From assembly GCF_023522835.1 (NCBI RefSeq), contig NZ_JALCZU010000003.1, forward strand, positions 1 to 64,000: a stretch of DNA of 64,000 nt, given 5' to 3'. The translations under genes were made by a program, and so were the position numbers. The notes below the pieces were generated by a model. It ran no database searches. It was not told where the DNA came from and worked only from the letters and a program-made list of their open reading frames with translations. Below, piece by piece: positions 53,312-60,766 of this stretch (the stretch's first letter is position 1; each line of letters begins with the position of its first letter). This DNA comes from Oceanobacillus saliphilus (GTDB taxonomy: Bacteria > Bacillota > Bacilli > Bacillales > Amphibacillaceae).

Positions 53312-53497
53312 TTATTGGGTAGTTGTCATAATGCCACTAAGTTTAGTTTTAAGATCGGTAAATAAATCTGTTACACCGTCACTTAATAAAGCAATTACTG
53401 CAATTGCAGCCACAGCAATCAATCCCAAAATCAACCCATACTCCGTCATCCCTTGTCCTTTTTCTTCAATAAATAATCCTTTGATTTTGTTTAACAT
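53312..53497 (-). CDS. flp: Flp-type major pilin
   Basis: A 61-residue prepilin. The leader MLNKIKGLFIEEKGQG ends at the peptidase site, and the mature protein starts MTEYGLILGLIAVAAIAVIA, with the Glu-Tyr pair that defines Flp pilins and one hydrophobic helix; a short hydrophilic tail follows. GGAGAG precedes the ATG. Only one flp copy is present. Confidence 0.95.
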   Translation of the reverse strand: MLNKIKGLFIEEKGQGMTEYGLILGLIAVAAIAVIALLSDGVTDLFTDLKTKLSGIMTTTQ

Positions 53498-53552
53498 TCA
53501 AAATCTCTCCTTTTAATCTATATTATTTTTTTAATTGACTTTCTCATAAATC

Positions 53553-53978
53553 CTAGTCATCCAAGTTGACTTTTTGTCCAACTGCTGTTGAGGTGTTTCG
53601 AATCGTACCGGCTGGAAGCTCAATGACTGATTTTACGTTCATAAATTTCTTACCTATTCTTCCCGGCTCCAGGTATTCCTCGATCCCCACGATTTCTTTT
53701 TCTTTATTAAGATAAATAATATCAATGCTGTATTTCATAAAAAACGTATGAATCGCTGTACAAGGAGATATATGAAGGGCTTCGTTTTCCGGCATGCTCT
53801 CTGTCAGCATCAATCCTTTAAAACGAGACCAGAATGTATAGGCTCCTTTTACACGTTCAGCAATCGCTTCGTCTGTATCTATATTTACCAGTTTGATTTT
53901 CAGCACCTCCTGCTTATTTTGGATTTGGTGTAACTTGTTGACCAACTTACAATCCCTATTATGCATTGCTTTAGACAT
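53553..53978 (-). CDS. DUF192 family protein
   Basis: A 141-residue protein. The DUF192 domain spans about 35-138 (AYTFWSRFKGLMLTESMPEN, LHISPCTAIHTFFMKYSIDI, GKKFMNVKSVIELPAGTI). The family is uncharacterised; members near tad genes are known in Bacilli. The ATG at 53978 has GGGGGAT at 7 nt, but the first 27 residues are not family-like and a second AGGAGG lies at codon 23-25, so an internal start is conceivable. It is first in the transcript that runs into flp. Confidence 0.8.
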   Translation of the reverse strand: MSKAMHNRDCKLVNKLHQIQNKQEVLKIKLVNIDTDEAIAERVKGAYTFWSRFKGLMLTESMPENEALHISPCTAIHTFFMKYSIDIIYLNKEKEIVGIEEYLEPGRIGKKFMNVKSVIELPAGTIRNTSTAVGQKVNLDD

Positions 53979-53981
53979 AAA

Positions 53982-54004
53982 AAATATCCCCCACCATTCC
54001 TGTT
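53982..54004 (-). promoter_or_regulatory. conserved 23-bp motif, copy at the DUF192/flp unit
   Basis: AACAGGAATGGTGGGGGATA followed by TTT on the minus strand matches the element at 58022-58044 at 20 of 23 positions. Here it runs into the ribosome site of the DUF192 gene. Confidence 0.6.
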
Positions 54005-54021
54005 ATGCCTTGACCGTTTCT

Positions 54022-54041
54022 AATAGGAATGCATTCCTATT
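54022..54041. promoter_or_regulatory. 20-bp perfect palindrome before the DUF192/flp unit
   Basis: AATAGGAATGCATTCCTATT is a perfect palindrome built from the half-site AATAGGAATG, which is also the start of the 23-bp motif. A further GGAAT lies just beside it. A dimeric LuxR-type regulator is the natural binder; the one encoded next door is the candidate. Confidence 0.6.
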
Positions 54042-54089
54042 CCTACCGTTTTTTTATCGTTTGATAGGAACAACCGAAAATGAATGCAT

Positions 54090-54116
54090 TAGAAAAACCC
54101 CTCATTCCTGAGAGGT
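54090..54116 (-). terminator. terminator of the KaiC-wHTH-LuxR operon
   Basis: On the minus strand ACCTCTCA pairs with TGAGGGGT (one G-T) around GGAA and TTTTTC follows. Confidence 0.8.
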
Positions 54117-56234
54117 TTAACTAGAGTGATATTTTAGCTGATATACTTTGGAAATAGCATGGGCCCTGTCAGGCACATCGAGCTTTTGAAAAATCTTCGT
54201 TACATGGTTCTTAACGGTATGCCCGCTAATGTAGAGTTCCTGGGCAATTTCCTTGTTATTTAACCCTTGAATGACAAGATCAAGTACTTCCTGCTCTCTT
54301 GGGGACAGATCCATTTCCTTAATCGTACTTGTCACAGAGTCAATCTTCCGTTCTGTTGGAAGTTCATCCAAGTTGATTTCTTCCTCAACAACTCGAAATT
54401 CCATGACGAACGATATAAACGTTTGGACGGTTTCATTGCCAAGAATTTGCTTCGGGATTGCCTCGATTGATTCCGTTTGAATATAGTTCATTACCAATGC
54501 AACTACTTGTCCCCCGATACTTGCCTCTTCCCATTGTAATGTATTGCCTTCCATTAATGCTTTCCCTTCCTTGATAATCAAATCGATTCTTTTTTCTGGA
54601 AAGGTATCCCGAATGAATTCCGGCGTATAGGATGCTAATTGACATGCATGGATAATTTCCTTTATTACAGGTGCATCCAAGCCAAGATGCATCGCATACT
54701 TGCCAGCAAGGTTTGCGGCATTCACCGCTTTGGCATATGCTTCTTTGTCGAATTGTTCAATTGCCCGAAATAACGCGTTTACTTGCTTTTCTTCGGATTG
54801 CTCCTCTTCGTTACCTGCAAGCTGTAGCGAAACTCCACCAATAATGGAAAGCGTCTCTAAATAATGGATATGTTCCTGGAGCTGTGCTTCCGATTGGTTC
54901 GATATGCCGACACTTAGGATTCCAACTGTCTTTCCTCTATTAAATAACGGACATTCAACGACACGATCTCCATCTTCAGTTACTTGAATCGTTGAAGATT
55001 GTTTCTCACGAGAATCCCCATCAAAAAAGCGTGCTGCAGCGTCTTTTGCATACGCTCCGATATCGATTGTCGCTTTTCCTCGGGAAATGAGCTTCACTTT
55101 ATCATGTTGGATATCTCTTAAAACAAGGCAAGAAAAAGTACCATCTACTAGATTTAAACCGATATCTACTAATATATAGACGATTCTTTTTATATCGGGA
55201 GCAGCTACCATTAGTTTGGAGATTTCAATAAGGGATGATAATCGGCGAAGCTGCTCGTCGTTCTCACGTTGCAGATGATGGATAATCGAATGGGCTTCCA
55301 GCATGATTCCCAATGTTTTTGCCATTTCCAAATCACTACTTGAAAATCCGCCCTTATGGATATTCCCGCCAAATAATAGTTTCGTTGACCCATCATATTG
55401 CTTCATCGGATAACATAGAAGGGATTTGGGTTTAAATTGATGTCTCTTGAAAAAGATTGATCTTGGGTCCTTATCAATGTTTTCCCAGAAGGCAAACTCC
55501 CCCGTTAAAAACACCCTTCCTAAAAATCCTTCTCCTGGAGAAAATGGAGCTCCCTGAAAAGCATCTATTCCTTCTCCAATTACTTCGGTTACCACCAATG
55601 AATTGTCCTGTTCTTCTGCCAGACCGAGAAAATCAATTCCCTGTTTATGTTGGAAAAAATCATGCAACAAATGGGCGATACTGCGATCCCTCTCTTGTAC
55701 ACCTCTACGAAACAGTTCATTTTGCAGAGAAAAAATAGAACTATCGGTTGTTTCCGTAAGTATTTGGGTAATAAGCTTACCGACTTTTTTCATCCAATCT
55801 TTCCATACCGTTTTTGCAGAAGGGGTAATGTGTGGTGTGTTAACCAAAATCGTCCCCCATTGTATATCCTCATCTGGATATGTAGCGTTCAACTGTTCGA
55901 TTAGAAGATCCTGGGTTTCATCCTCAATCATGAAACCTGCAAATAAATCATATTTTTTTGTATTCTCCAGTGAGATGGAAGTCGTTAGTACATAGATACC
56001 CGGAAAAATATCATAAAAAACAGGTGTATGAGCGGACCATGCTTTTTGTGTCCTAGGCTTTAGTTTCGTTCCTATATTATTCTGTTCCAGATTTAGCAGC
56101 ACGTTACATAATTCATTGTCACCATCAGGAGGTAGAACAGTTTCCCCGTTTTCGTCTGTCAGCCATATCGTGAAGCCATACTTCGCTGCATATGCGGATT
56201 GTAATTCCTCCAGGAGTTCCAGATTTTCATTCAT
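54117..56234 (-). CDS. PocR/GAF-domain LuxR-type transcriptional regulator
   Basis: A 705-residue cytoplasmic regulator. The N-terminal 165 residues resemble a PocR-like sensory fold (LQSAYAAKYGFTIWLTDENG). One GAF domain follows at about 185-320 (FSPGEGFLGRVFLTGEFAFW) and a second at about 335-470. The C-terminus is a LuxR/NarL helix-turn-helix (LSPREQEVLDLVIQGLNNKE, GHTVKNHVTKIFQKL). No membrane helix or receiver domain is present, so it senses a small molecule or partner protein. It overlaps the 85-residue wHTH-like gene by ATGA. I propose it drives the Tad operon; that is inference from position and shared sites. Confidence 0.8.
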   Translation of the reverse strand: MNENLELLEELQSAYAAKYGFTIWLTDENGETVLPPDGDNELCNVLLNLEQNNIGTKLKPRTQKAWSAHTPVFYDIFPGIYVLTTSISLENTKKYDLFAGFMIEDETQDLLIEQLNATYPDEDIQWGTILVNTPHITPSAKTVWKDWMKKVGKLITQILTETTDSSIFSLQNELFRRGVQERDRSIAHLLHDFFQHKQGIDFLGLAEEQDNSLVVTEVIGEGIDAFQGAPFSPGEGFLGRVFLTGEFAFWENIDKDPRSIFFKRHQFKPKSLLCYPMKQYDGSTKLLFGGNIHKGGFSSSDLEMAKTLGIMLEAHSIIHHLQRENDEQLRRLSSLIEISKLMVAAPDIKRIVYILVDIGLNLVDGTFSCLVLRDIQHDKVKLISRGKATIDIGAYAKDAAARFFDGDSREKQSSTIQVTEDGDRVVECPLFNRGKTVGILSVGISNQSEAQLQEHIHYLETLSIIGGVSLQLAGNEEEQSEEKQVNALFRAIEQFDKEAYAKAVNAANLAGKYAMHLGLDAPVIKEIIHACQLASYTPEFIRDTFPEKRIDLIIKEGKALMEGNTLQWEEASIGGQVVALVMNYIQTESIEAIPKQILGNETVQTFISFVMEFRVVEEEINLDELPTERKIDSVTSTIKEMDLSPREQEVLDLVIQGLNNKEIAQELYISGHTVKNHVTKIFQKLDVPDRAHAISKVYQLKYHSS

Positions 56235-56488
56235 ATGCTATCCACTTCTTCTGCAAAGTCGATATCCTGTATAATCTTTGGTTCCTTGTAGCGGTACAAT
56301 GGGGATATCTCATCGCCAAGCATTTCCAGAATCCCTTGTTGCTCTAATTGTTCGATAATTGGAAGAATGTCATCTGCTTTTCTTCCCAGTTTAATGCTTA
56401 ACCCTTCGACCGTTTCAATCATGTATGGATTGGATTGAAACAGCATAGTACATTCCATTTGAAGCGGTATGTTTTCTTTACTGACCAT
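56231..56488 (-). CDS. small winged-helix-like protein
   Basis: An 85-residue acidic protein. The middle (PYMIETVEGLSIKLGRKADD, ILPIIEQLEQQGILEML) reads like a winged helix: helix, recognition-like helix, then a wing. No cysteine-based or catalytic motif. Its stop overlaps the LuxR-type start and it follows the KaiC-like gene by 15 nt, so it is part of a coupled three-gene unit. It may link the ATPase to the regulator. I do not recognise a named family. Confidence 0.7.
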   Translation of the reverse strand: MVSKENIPLQMECTMLFQSNPYMIETVEGLSIKLGRKADDILPIIEQLEQQGILEMLGDEISPLYRYKEPKIIQDIDFAEEVDSI

Positions 56489-56503
56489 ATGTCTTACCTC
56501 CTT

Positions 56504-57928
56504 CTATATTAAACGTATATACGGGAAGTCCTGCATGTTTTCCAATAAGTATGGCTTCGAGATATCACCATTGGATGCTTTCGTTATTTGCAAATATTGA
56601 TACGACCCATCGACCCATGTTTTTAACACACCGTTACATGAACGTTCCAGAAATGAAGCTACATTGTTTCCGACTTCCTTGAAATTACACAGCACCAGTA
56701 CCGTCATCCCTTTTGATCTTGCACTTGCTGTTTCTGTTGCGAAATGTCTTAAAACATAATCTGTTCCACGTTCATTAATAATTGCATTCAAATCATAATA
56801 AATAAACCAGTTTTTCTCATTTTTTAAATCAGAATGAATCTTTGGATATAGCTCGTATTTCAAGAAATGATTATATTTTTCATTATCGAGATCATTTACA
56901 TGAAATACCGAATTCCTCCAGCTTTCAGGGAGGGGACGATTATAATGCTCAATAAAATACATTTTCTTTTCTTCTATCACCTTATTTAAGTCTACTTGAT
57001 GAAGTTTTAAAAGTGCTGCCAGTTCTTCAATAGATTGGATACTAGAAAGAATCGTTAATAACTGGTCCCCCGCTTTTATTCTTTCAGCAAGAATCGATGT
57101 AATGATGTTCCGATAATTAGCTTTACTATTTGTGTCCAGCATATAGATGTTTCCTCGATCCAAGCCACCGCCTAAAATATCATCAAGCGACTGGATACCT
57201 GTTTTTAAGCGTAGTTCTGATTCCGAATCCTGAATATCAGCAACAGTTCTACTGGCAAGCACGACATAGATTCCTTCTTCGGTAATCCGATAAATATGCT
57301 CCCCTTCAAGAATACTGCTGCCTCTCATTTTTAATACTTCCATTGTTCGTTGACGAAATAACTGTAAATGTTCTTTTAAAGATAAACGAATAAGACCATC
57401 AAAAATAAAATGCTCAAATGGTACATGCTCCGCATTGAGGTCAGATTGCTCTTGAATAAGTAGTGAAGTGAGTTTGAATTTCCGTAAAATATTTCGTAAT
57501 GTATATAATATTTCACGTCCTTTTATCTCACTATCCCTATTTAAAAACTTTAGAAGACTGATACTGTCAATGACAATCCGTCTGCAATCAATCTCTTTTA
57601 TTAGCGTTTCGAACAACCCATCTGTTTCCCGCATTTGTTGAATTAACGTTTCAGGTGAAAGAGAGATAACCCGTAATTGGTTGTTCCTCTCCAAGGCTTG
57701 TAAATCCCATCCAAATCTTTTCATGTCAGTATAAATCTGATCGGGAAATTCCTCGAAGGTAATAAATATCCCATTTTCGTTATACTGCTGGATTCCATTG
57801 TAAAGATATTGGATACCGAGTGTCGTTTTGCCTGTCCCGGGAGCACCTTCCACAATGATTGCTGATCCTGTAGGAAGGCCGCCTCCCAAAATAATGTCTA
57901 AGCCGTTTATTCCTGTAGCTGATTGCAT
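56504..57928 (-). CDS. KaiC-like RecA-superfamily ATPase
   Basis: A 474-residue protein with two KaiC-like halves. The first (1-235) is complete: GINGLDIILGGGLPTGSAII, Walker A GAPGTGKTT (28-36), the catalytic Glu pair Glu59-Glu60 (FITFEE) and Walker B RIVID (117-121). The second (about 242-474) begins TGIQSLDDILGGGLDRGNIY but where a Walker A should be it reads LDTNSKANYRN, so ATP binding there is probably lost. KaiC-type proteins outside cyanobacteria act as signalling ATPases. AAGGAGG precedes the ATG. It heads the operon with the wHTH-like and LuxR-type genes. Confidence 0.85.
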   Translation of the reverse strand: MQSATGINGLDIILGGGLPTGSAIIVEGAPGTGKTTLGIQYLYNGIQQYNENGIFITFEEFPDQIYTDMKRFGWDLQALERNNQLRVISLSPETLIQQMRETDGLFETLIKEIDCRRIVIDSISLLKFLNRDSEIKGREILYTLRNILRKFKLTSLLIQEQSDLNAEHVPFEHFIFDGLIRLSLKEHLQLFRQRTMEVLKMRGSSILEGEHIYRITEEGIYVVLASRTVADIQDSESELRLKTGIQSLDDILGGGLDRGNIYMLDTNSKANYRNIITSILAERIKAGDQLLTILSSIQSIEELAALLKLHQVDLNKVIEEKKMYFIEHYNRPLPESWRNSVFHVNDLDNEKYNHFLKYELYPKIHSDLKNEKNWFIYYDLNAIINERGTDYVLRHFATETASARSKGMTVLVLCNFKEVGNNVASFLERSCNGVLKTWVDGSYQYLQITKASNGDISKPYLLENMQDFPYIRLI

Positions 57929-57988
57929 TGATATCCTCCTTATCTATTTTCCAGTATCGTATTATGTACTAGTAAAGGAAGAAGGATG

Positions 57989-58015
57989 ATATTCCATATC
58001 TTATACCAGGAATAT
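57989..58015. promoter_or_regulatory. inverted GGAATAT repeat before the KaiC-like gene
   Basis: ATATTCC and GGAATAT, 13 bp apart, lie 61-87 nt before the start, between the 23-bp motif and the gene. They carry the same GGAAT core as the palindrome before the DUF192/flp unit. Confidence 0.45.
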
Positions 58016-58021
58016 ACAAAT

Positions 58022-58044
58022 ACATATCCCCTACCATTCCTATT
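58022..58044 (-). promoter_or_regulatory. conserved 23-bp motif, copy at the KaiC-like operon
   Basis: AATAGGAATGGTAGGGGATA followed by TGT on the minus strand, 94 nt before the KaiC-like ATG. It is the partner of the motif at 53982-54004 and suggests shared or auto-regulation. Confidence 0.6.
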
Positions 58045-58160
58045 TATTTCTATACCCTTATTTAAAAGACTTTAACTGTTTACCTATGAATCCATACAAA
58101 CAACTTTTATCAGGTATGCTATAATTAATTGGAAAATATGCTATAAAAAGGAGTCCCAAA

Positions 58161-58301
58161 ATGATCAAAGTAAAAATGAACGTGCAAACTGCATATCACG
58201 GAGAATTGCTTCGGGCAGGCAAAGTTTATGAAATTGATGAAACAATCGCAAAACGTTGGATTGCTAGTAAATTAGCGGAAGAAATAAAGGAAGAAAATTA
58301 A
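58161..58301 (+). CDS. 46-residue phage-type small protein
   Basis: A short frame (MIKVKMNVQTAYHGELLRAG, then KVYEIDETIAKRWIASKLAE) with AAAGGAG 9 nt before the ATG. The pattern, a beta-strand pair then a helix ending with an A-K-R-W motif, is common in short proteins of phage structural gene clusters. No other phage gene is near, so it may be a domesticated remnant. Function unknown. Confidence 0.6.
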   Translation: MIKVKMNVQTAYHGELLRAGKVYEIDETIAKRWIASKLAEEIKEEN

Positions 58302-58377
58302 CGACTAAACACTACCATTTTTGTATAACACGAACTGTTTAAATAGGATATATTATATAAATAAAGGAGGTGAAATA

Positions 58378-58668
58378 ATGAGTCAAGAGGAATTTAATCA
58401 GTTAGTAAAACGTTTCGACAAGCTCGAAGACATGATGGCACAGCTTATTCATACTGTCGGAAATGTCATGGAAGAACAGACTTCTATGAAAAATGAAATT
58501 ACCTCTATCAAAGATGGACAAGCTTCTATGAAAGTAGAAAATGAAACCCGGCATCAGGAGGTTATGGAACAATTAAGTATACTGAAAGCCGATCAAGATC
58601 TCATTTGGGATAAATCTACAAAAAATGAACGGGAGATTGGAATTGTAAAAAAGCTATATGATTTTTAA
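58378..58668 (+). CDS. small coiled-coil protein, unknown function
   Basis: A 96-residue helical protein with AAAGGAGG 8 nt before the ATG. Heptads run through most of it (LVKRFDKLEDMMAQLIHTVG), with a short near-repeat EEQTSMKNEITSIKDGQ / ASMKVENETRHQEVME. No membrane helix. Proteins of this layout are found in Bacilli and phages, without a known role. A strong bidirectional terminator follows. Confidence 0.65.
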   Translation: MSQEEFNQLVKRFDKLEDMMAQLIHTVGNVMEEQTSMKNEITSIKDGQASMKVENETRHQEVMEQLSILKADQDLIWDKSTKNEREIGIVKKLYDF

Positions 58669-58847
58669 ACTACGTGAAACGAAACCTTCTCGTTCTTCTA
58701 TAACTCATCGAAACGAACTTCATCGTATTTCACCAAAACTGTAATTCCTTTTATGGTACCGTTAAAAAGATCAGTTGATAATAGCGGAATTAAATACCTC
58801 CAAATTAACATCTATTATTACATTGTGTTGTACCCTGTAATAAAATA

Positions 58848-58880
58848 GAAGGCTACCTTAATTAAATTAAGGTAGCCTTC
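58848..58880. terminator. bidirectional terminator between the coiled-coil and ferredoxin genes
   Basis: GAAGGCTACCTTAATT and AATTAAGGTAGCCTTC form a 16-bp perfect stem with a one-base centre. TTT follows on the right and TATTTTAT on the left. Confidence 0.85.
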
Positions 58881-58886
58881 TTTACA

Positions 58887-59126
58887 CTATCTATTCGCAA
58901 AGAATTCCTCTGCCTCTTCCAAGTATTTCTCCTGGGAAGGAGTCAGATCGTATTCTTCCTCTATTGCTGAAACAGGACAAACCGCTTTACATGCACCACA
59001 GTCGATACAGACATCGGGATCTATGTAAAACTGATCCGGACCTTCTTCTATACAATCAACCGGGCAGACGCTGACACATTCTCCAGCTTTTTCACCACGG
59101 CACGGATCTAATATTACAAAAGCCAT
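58887..59126 (-). CDS. 7Fe (3Fe-4S/4Fe-4S) ferredoxin
   Basis: A 79-residue ferredoxin. Cys9, Cys17 and Cys50 fit the 3Fe-4S ligands and Cys21, Cys40, Cys43 and Cys46 the 4Fe-4S ligands of the Azotobacter FdI pattern; Cys25 corresponds to the free Cys. The C-terminal acidic extension (TPSQEKYLEEAEEFFANR) is as in bacillar ferredoxins. It carries low-potential electrons in the cytoplasm. AAGGAGG precedes the ATG. It stands alone between the terminator and the AbgT gene. Confidence 0.92.
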   Translation of the reverse strand: MAFVILDPCRGEKAGECVSVCPVDCIEEGPDQFYIDPDVCIDCGACKAVCPVSAIEEEYDLTPSQEKYLEEAEEFFANR

Positions 59127-59222
59127 CTATTATTTACCTCCTTATAAGCTAAAACAGTACTCTATTAAATGATAATGCTTTCGCTTTGGGAAGTAAACCA
59201 TTTGACTTATATTTATTAATTT

Positions 59223-60737
59223 TTATACATGCACACTTACGCCAGGTCCAAACGGAATTCCAAAGAAGTAGAATACCAATAGCATCGTCGTAAAAGCAAT
59301 CAGGAAGAAAATGGTGTATGGCAGCATTAAGGCAATTAATGTACCAATACCAGCCTTTTTATCGTACTGTTTTACAACACCAAGAACAATAATCAGATAC
59401 GGGTTCATCGGTGTGATAACATTTGTAGATGAATCCGCAATACGATAAGCCGCCTGAACAAACGCAGGGCTGTAACCCAAATAGTAAAACATCGGGATAA
59501 ATATTGGTGCTTCCAGTGCCCATTGAGCTGATCCACTAAAAATAAATAGATTTAAAATTGCTGTAAATAACACAAAACCGATAATAACAGCGATGCCTGT
59601 CAAACCTATGGATTCAAGTATATTCGCTCCACTGATGGCAAACCATGCTCCCATATTGGTCCAGCCAAAGTAGGCAATAAACTGTGAAGCCGCAAACACG
59701 AGTACGATAAATCCGGATAAATCCTTCATCGCTTCTCCCATATAGGAACCAATATCTTTAGAACTTGTAATTTTCTTTACGGTTACCCCATAAGTAACAC
59801 CTGCAATAATAAAGAGAAGCAGAATGAGCGGAACGATTCCAGATAAGAATGGTGACGGTACAATTCCCCCATCTTCATTTGTTAGTGGGGAATTAGGAAT
59901 TAGTATCGCTGCGACCAGGACTGCAATATATAGTAGACTTGCTAATACAGCATTACGTAACCCTCTCATCTCCACTGCAGTTGAATCTTTTACAATTTCC
60001 CCAATGCCACCTTCATATTTGCCAAGTCTCGGTTCGACAATTTTTTCCGTTACTAACCCTCCGATGACGGTTAATAGAACAACACAGGCAAGCATAAAAT
60101 ACCAGTTGTCAACCGGAGTAACAAAAAGGTCTGGGTTGACAGTTTTGATTGCCTCGGTAGATACACCTGAAAGCAATGCATCTGTACCAGTAATCATGAA
60201 GTTTGCAGTAAATCCGGCACCAACACCGCCAAATCCAGCAGCTAGACCTGCTAAAGGATGACGCCCAATATTATAGAAAACCATGGCTGCAAGTGGTGGT
60301 ACAATTACAAATGCAGCATCTGAAGCTATGTTTCCGAGAATACCAGTAAATACGATCGCATACGTTACAAGTGATTTAGGAGCCCTTAATATCGTACTCT
60401 TAATCCCGGTTTCCAGTAGTCCCACTTTATCAGCAAGCCCGATTCCAAGCATCATCGCAAGGATAACTCCCAAAGGTGCGAAACCTACGAAATTATCGAG
60501 CATCGATGTGAGAATATATTGCAGCCCTTCAGCAGAAATCAAACTCTTGATGGCAAGTTCTTCTGTCTCTCCCGGTAATGTGAAAGTCACATCAAAAAGT
60601 GAGATAATCCATGATGCGACGATAACAAGCCCCGCCAGTAATATAAATAACATAAATGGATCTGGAAGTTTATTCCCTACTGTCTCAATTCCATTTAAAA
60701 ATCGGGTCATACCATTCTTTTTTTCTTTTGCAGCCAT
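59223..60737 (-). CDS. abgT: AbgT family (p-aminobenzoyl-glutamate) transporter
   Basis: A 504-residue membrane protein with about 13 segments and re-entrant loops. NKLPDPFMLFILLAGLVIV, ASDAAFVIVPPLAAMVFYNI, GFTANFMITGTDALLSG and YRIADSSTNVITPMNPYLII are AbgT constants. E. coli AbgT imports p-aminobenzoyl-glutamate; some members export sulfonamides. Two ATGs are in reach; AAAGGG is 9 nt before 60737 and touches the one at 60746, so I use 60737. It is the last gene of an operon with a regulator and two M20 amidohydrolases, which would split an imported acyl-amino acid. Confidence 0.9.
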   Translation of the reverse strand: MAAKEKKNGMTRFLNGIETVGNKLPDPFMLFILLAGLVIVASWIISLFDVTFTLPGETEELAIKSLISAEGLQYILTSMLDNFVGFAPLGVILAMMLGIGLADKVGLLETGIKSTILRAPKSLVTYAIVFTGILGNIASDAAFVIVPPLAAMVFYNIGRHPLAGLAAGFGGVGAGFTANFMITGTDALLSGVSTEAIKTVNPDLFVTPVDNWYFMLACVVLLTVIGGLVTEKIVEPRLGKYEGGIGEIVKDSTAVEMRGLRNAVLASLLYIAVLVAAILIPNSPLTNEDGGIVPSPFLSGIVPLILLLFIIAGVTYGVTVKKITSSKDIGSYMGEAMKDLSGFIVLVFAASQFIAYFGWTNMGAWFAISGANILESIGLTGIAVIIGFVLFTAILNLFIFSGSAQWALEAPIFIPMFYYLGYSPAFVQAAYRIADSSTNVITPMNPYLIIVLGVVKQYDKKAGIGTLIALMLPYTIFFLIAFTTMLLVFYFFGIPFGPGVSVHV

Positions 60738-60766
60738 TTTTTTCATCCCTTTCTTTCCCTAATAGT

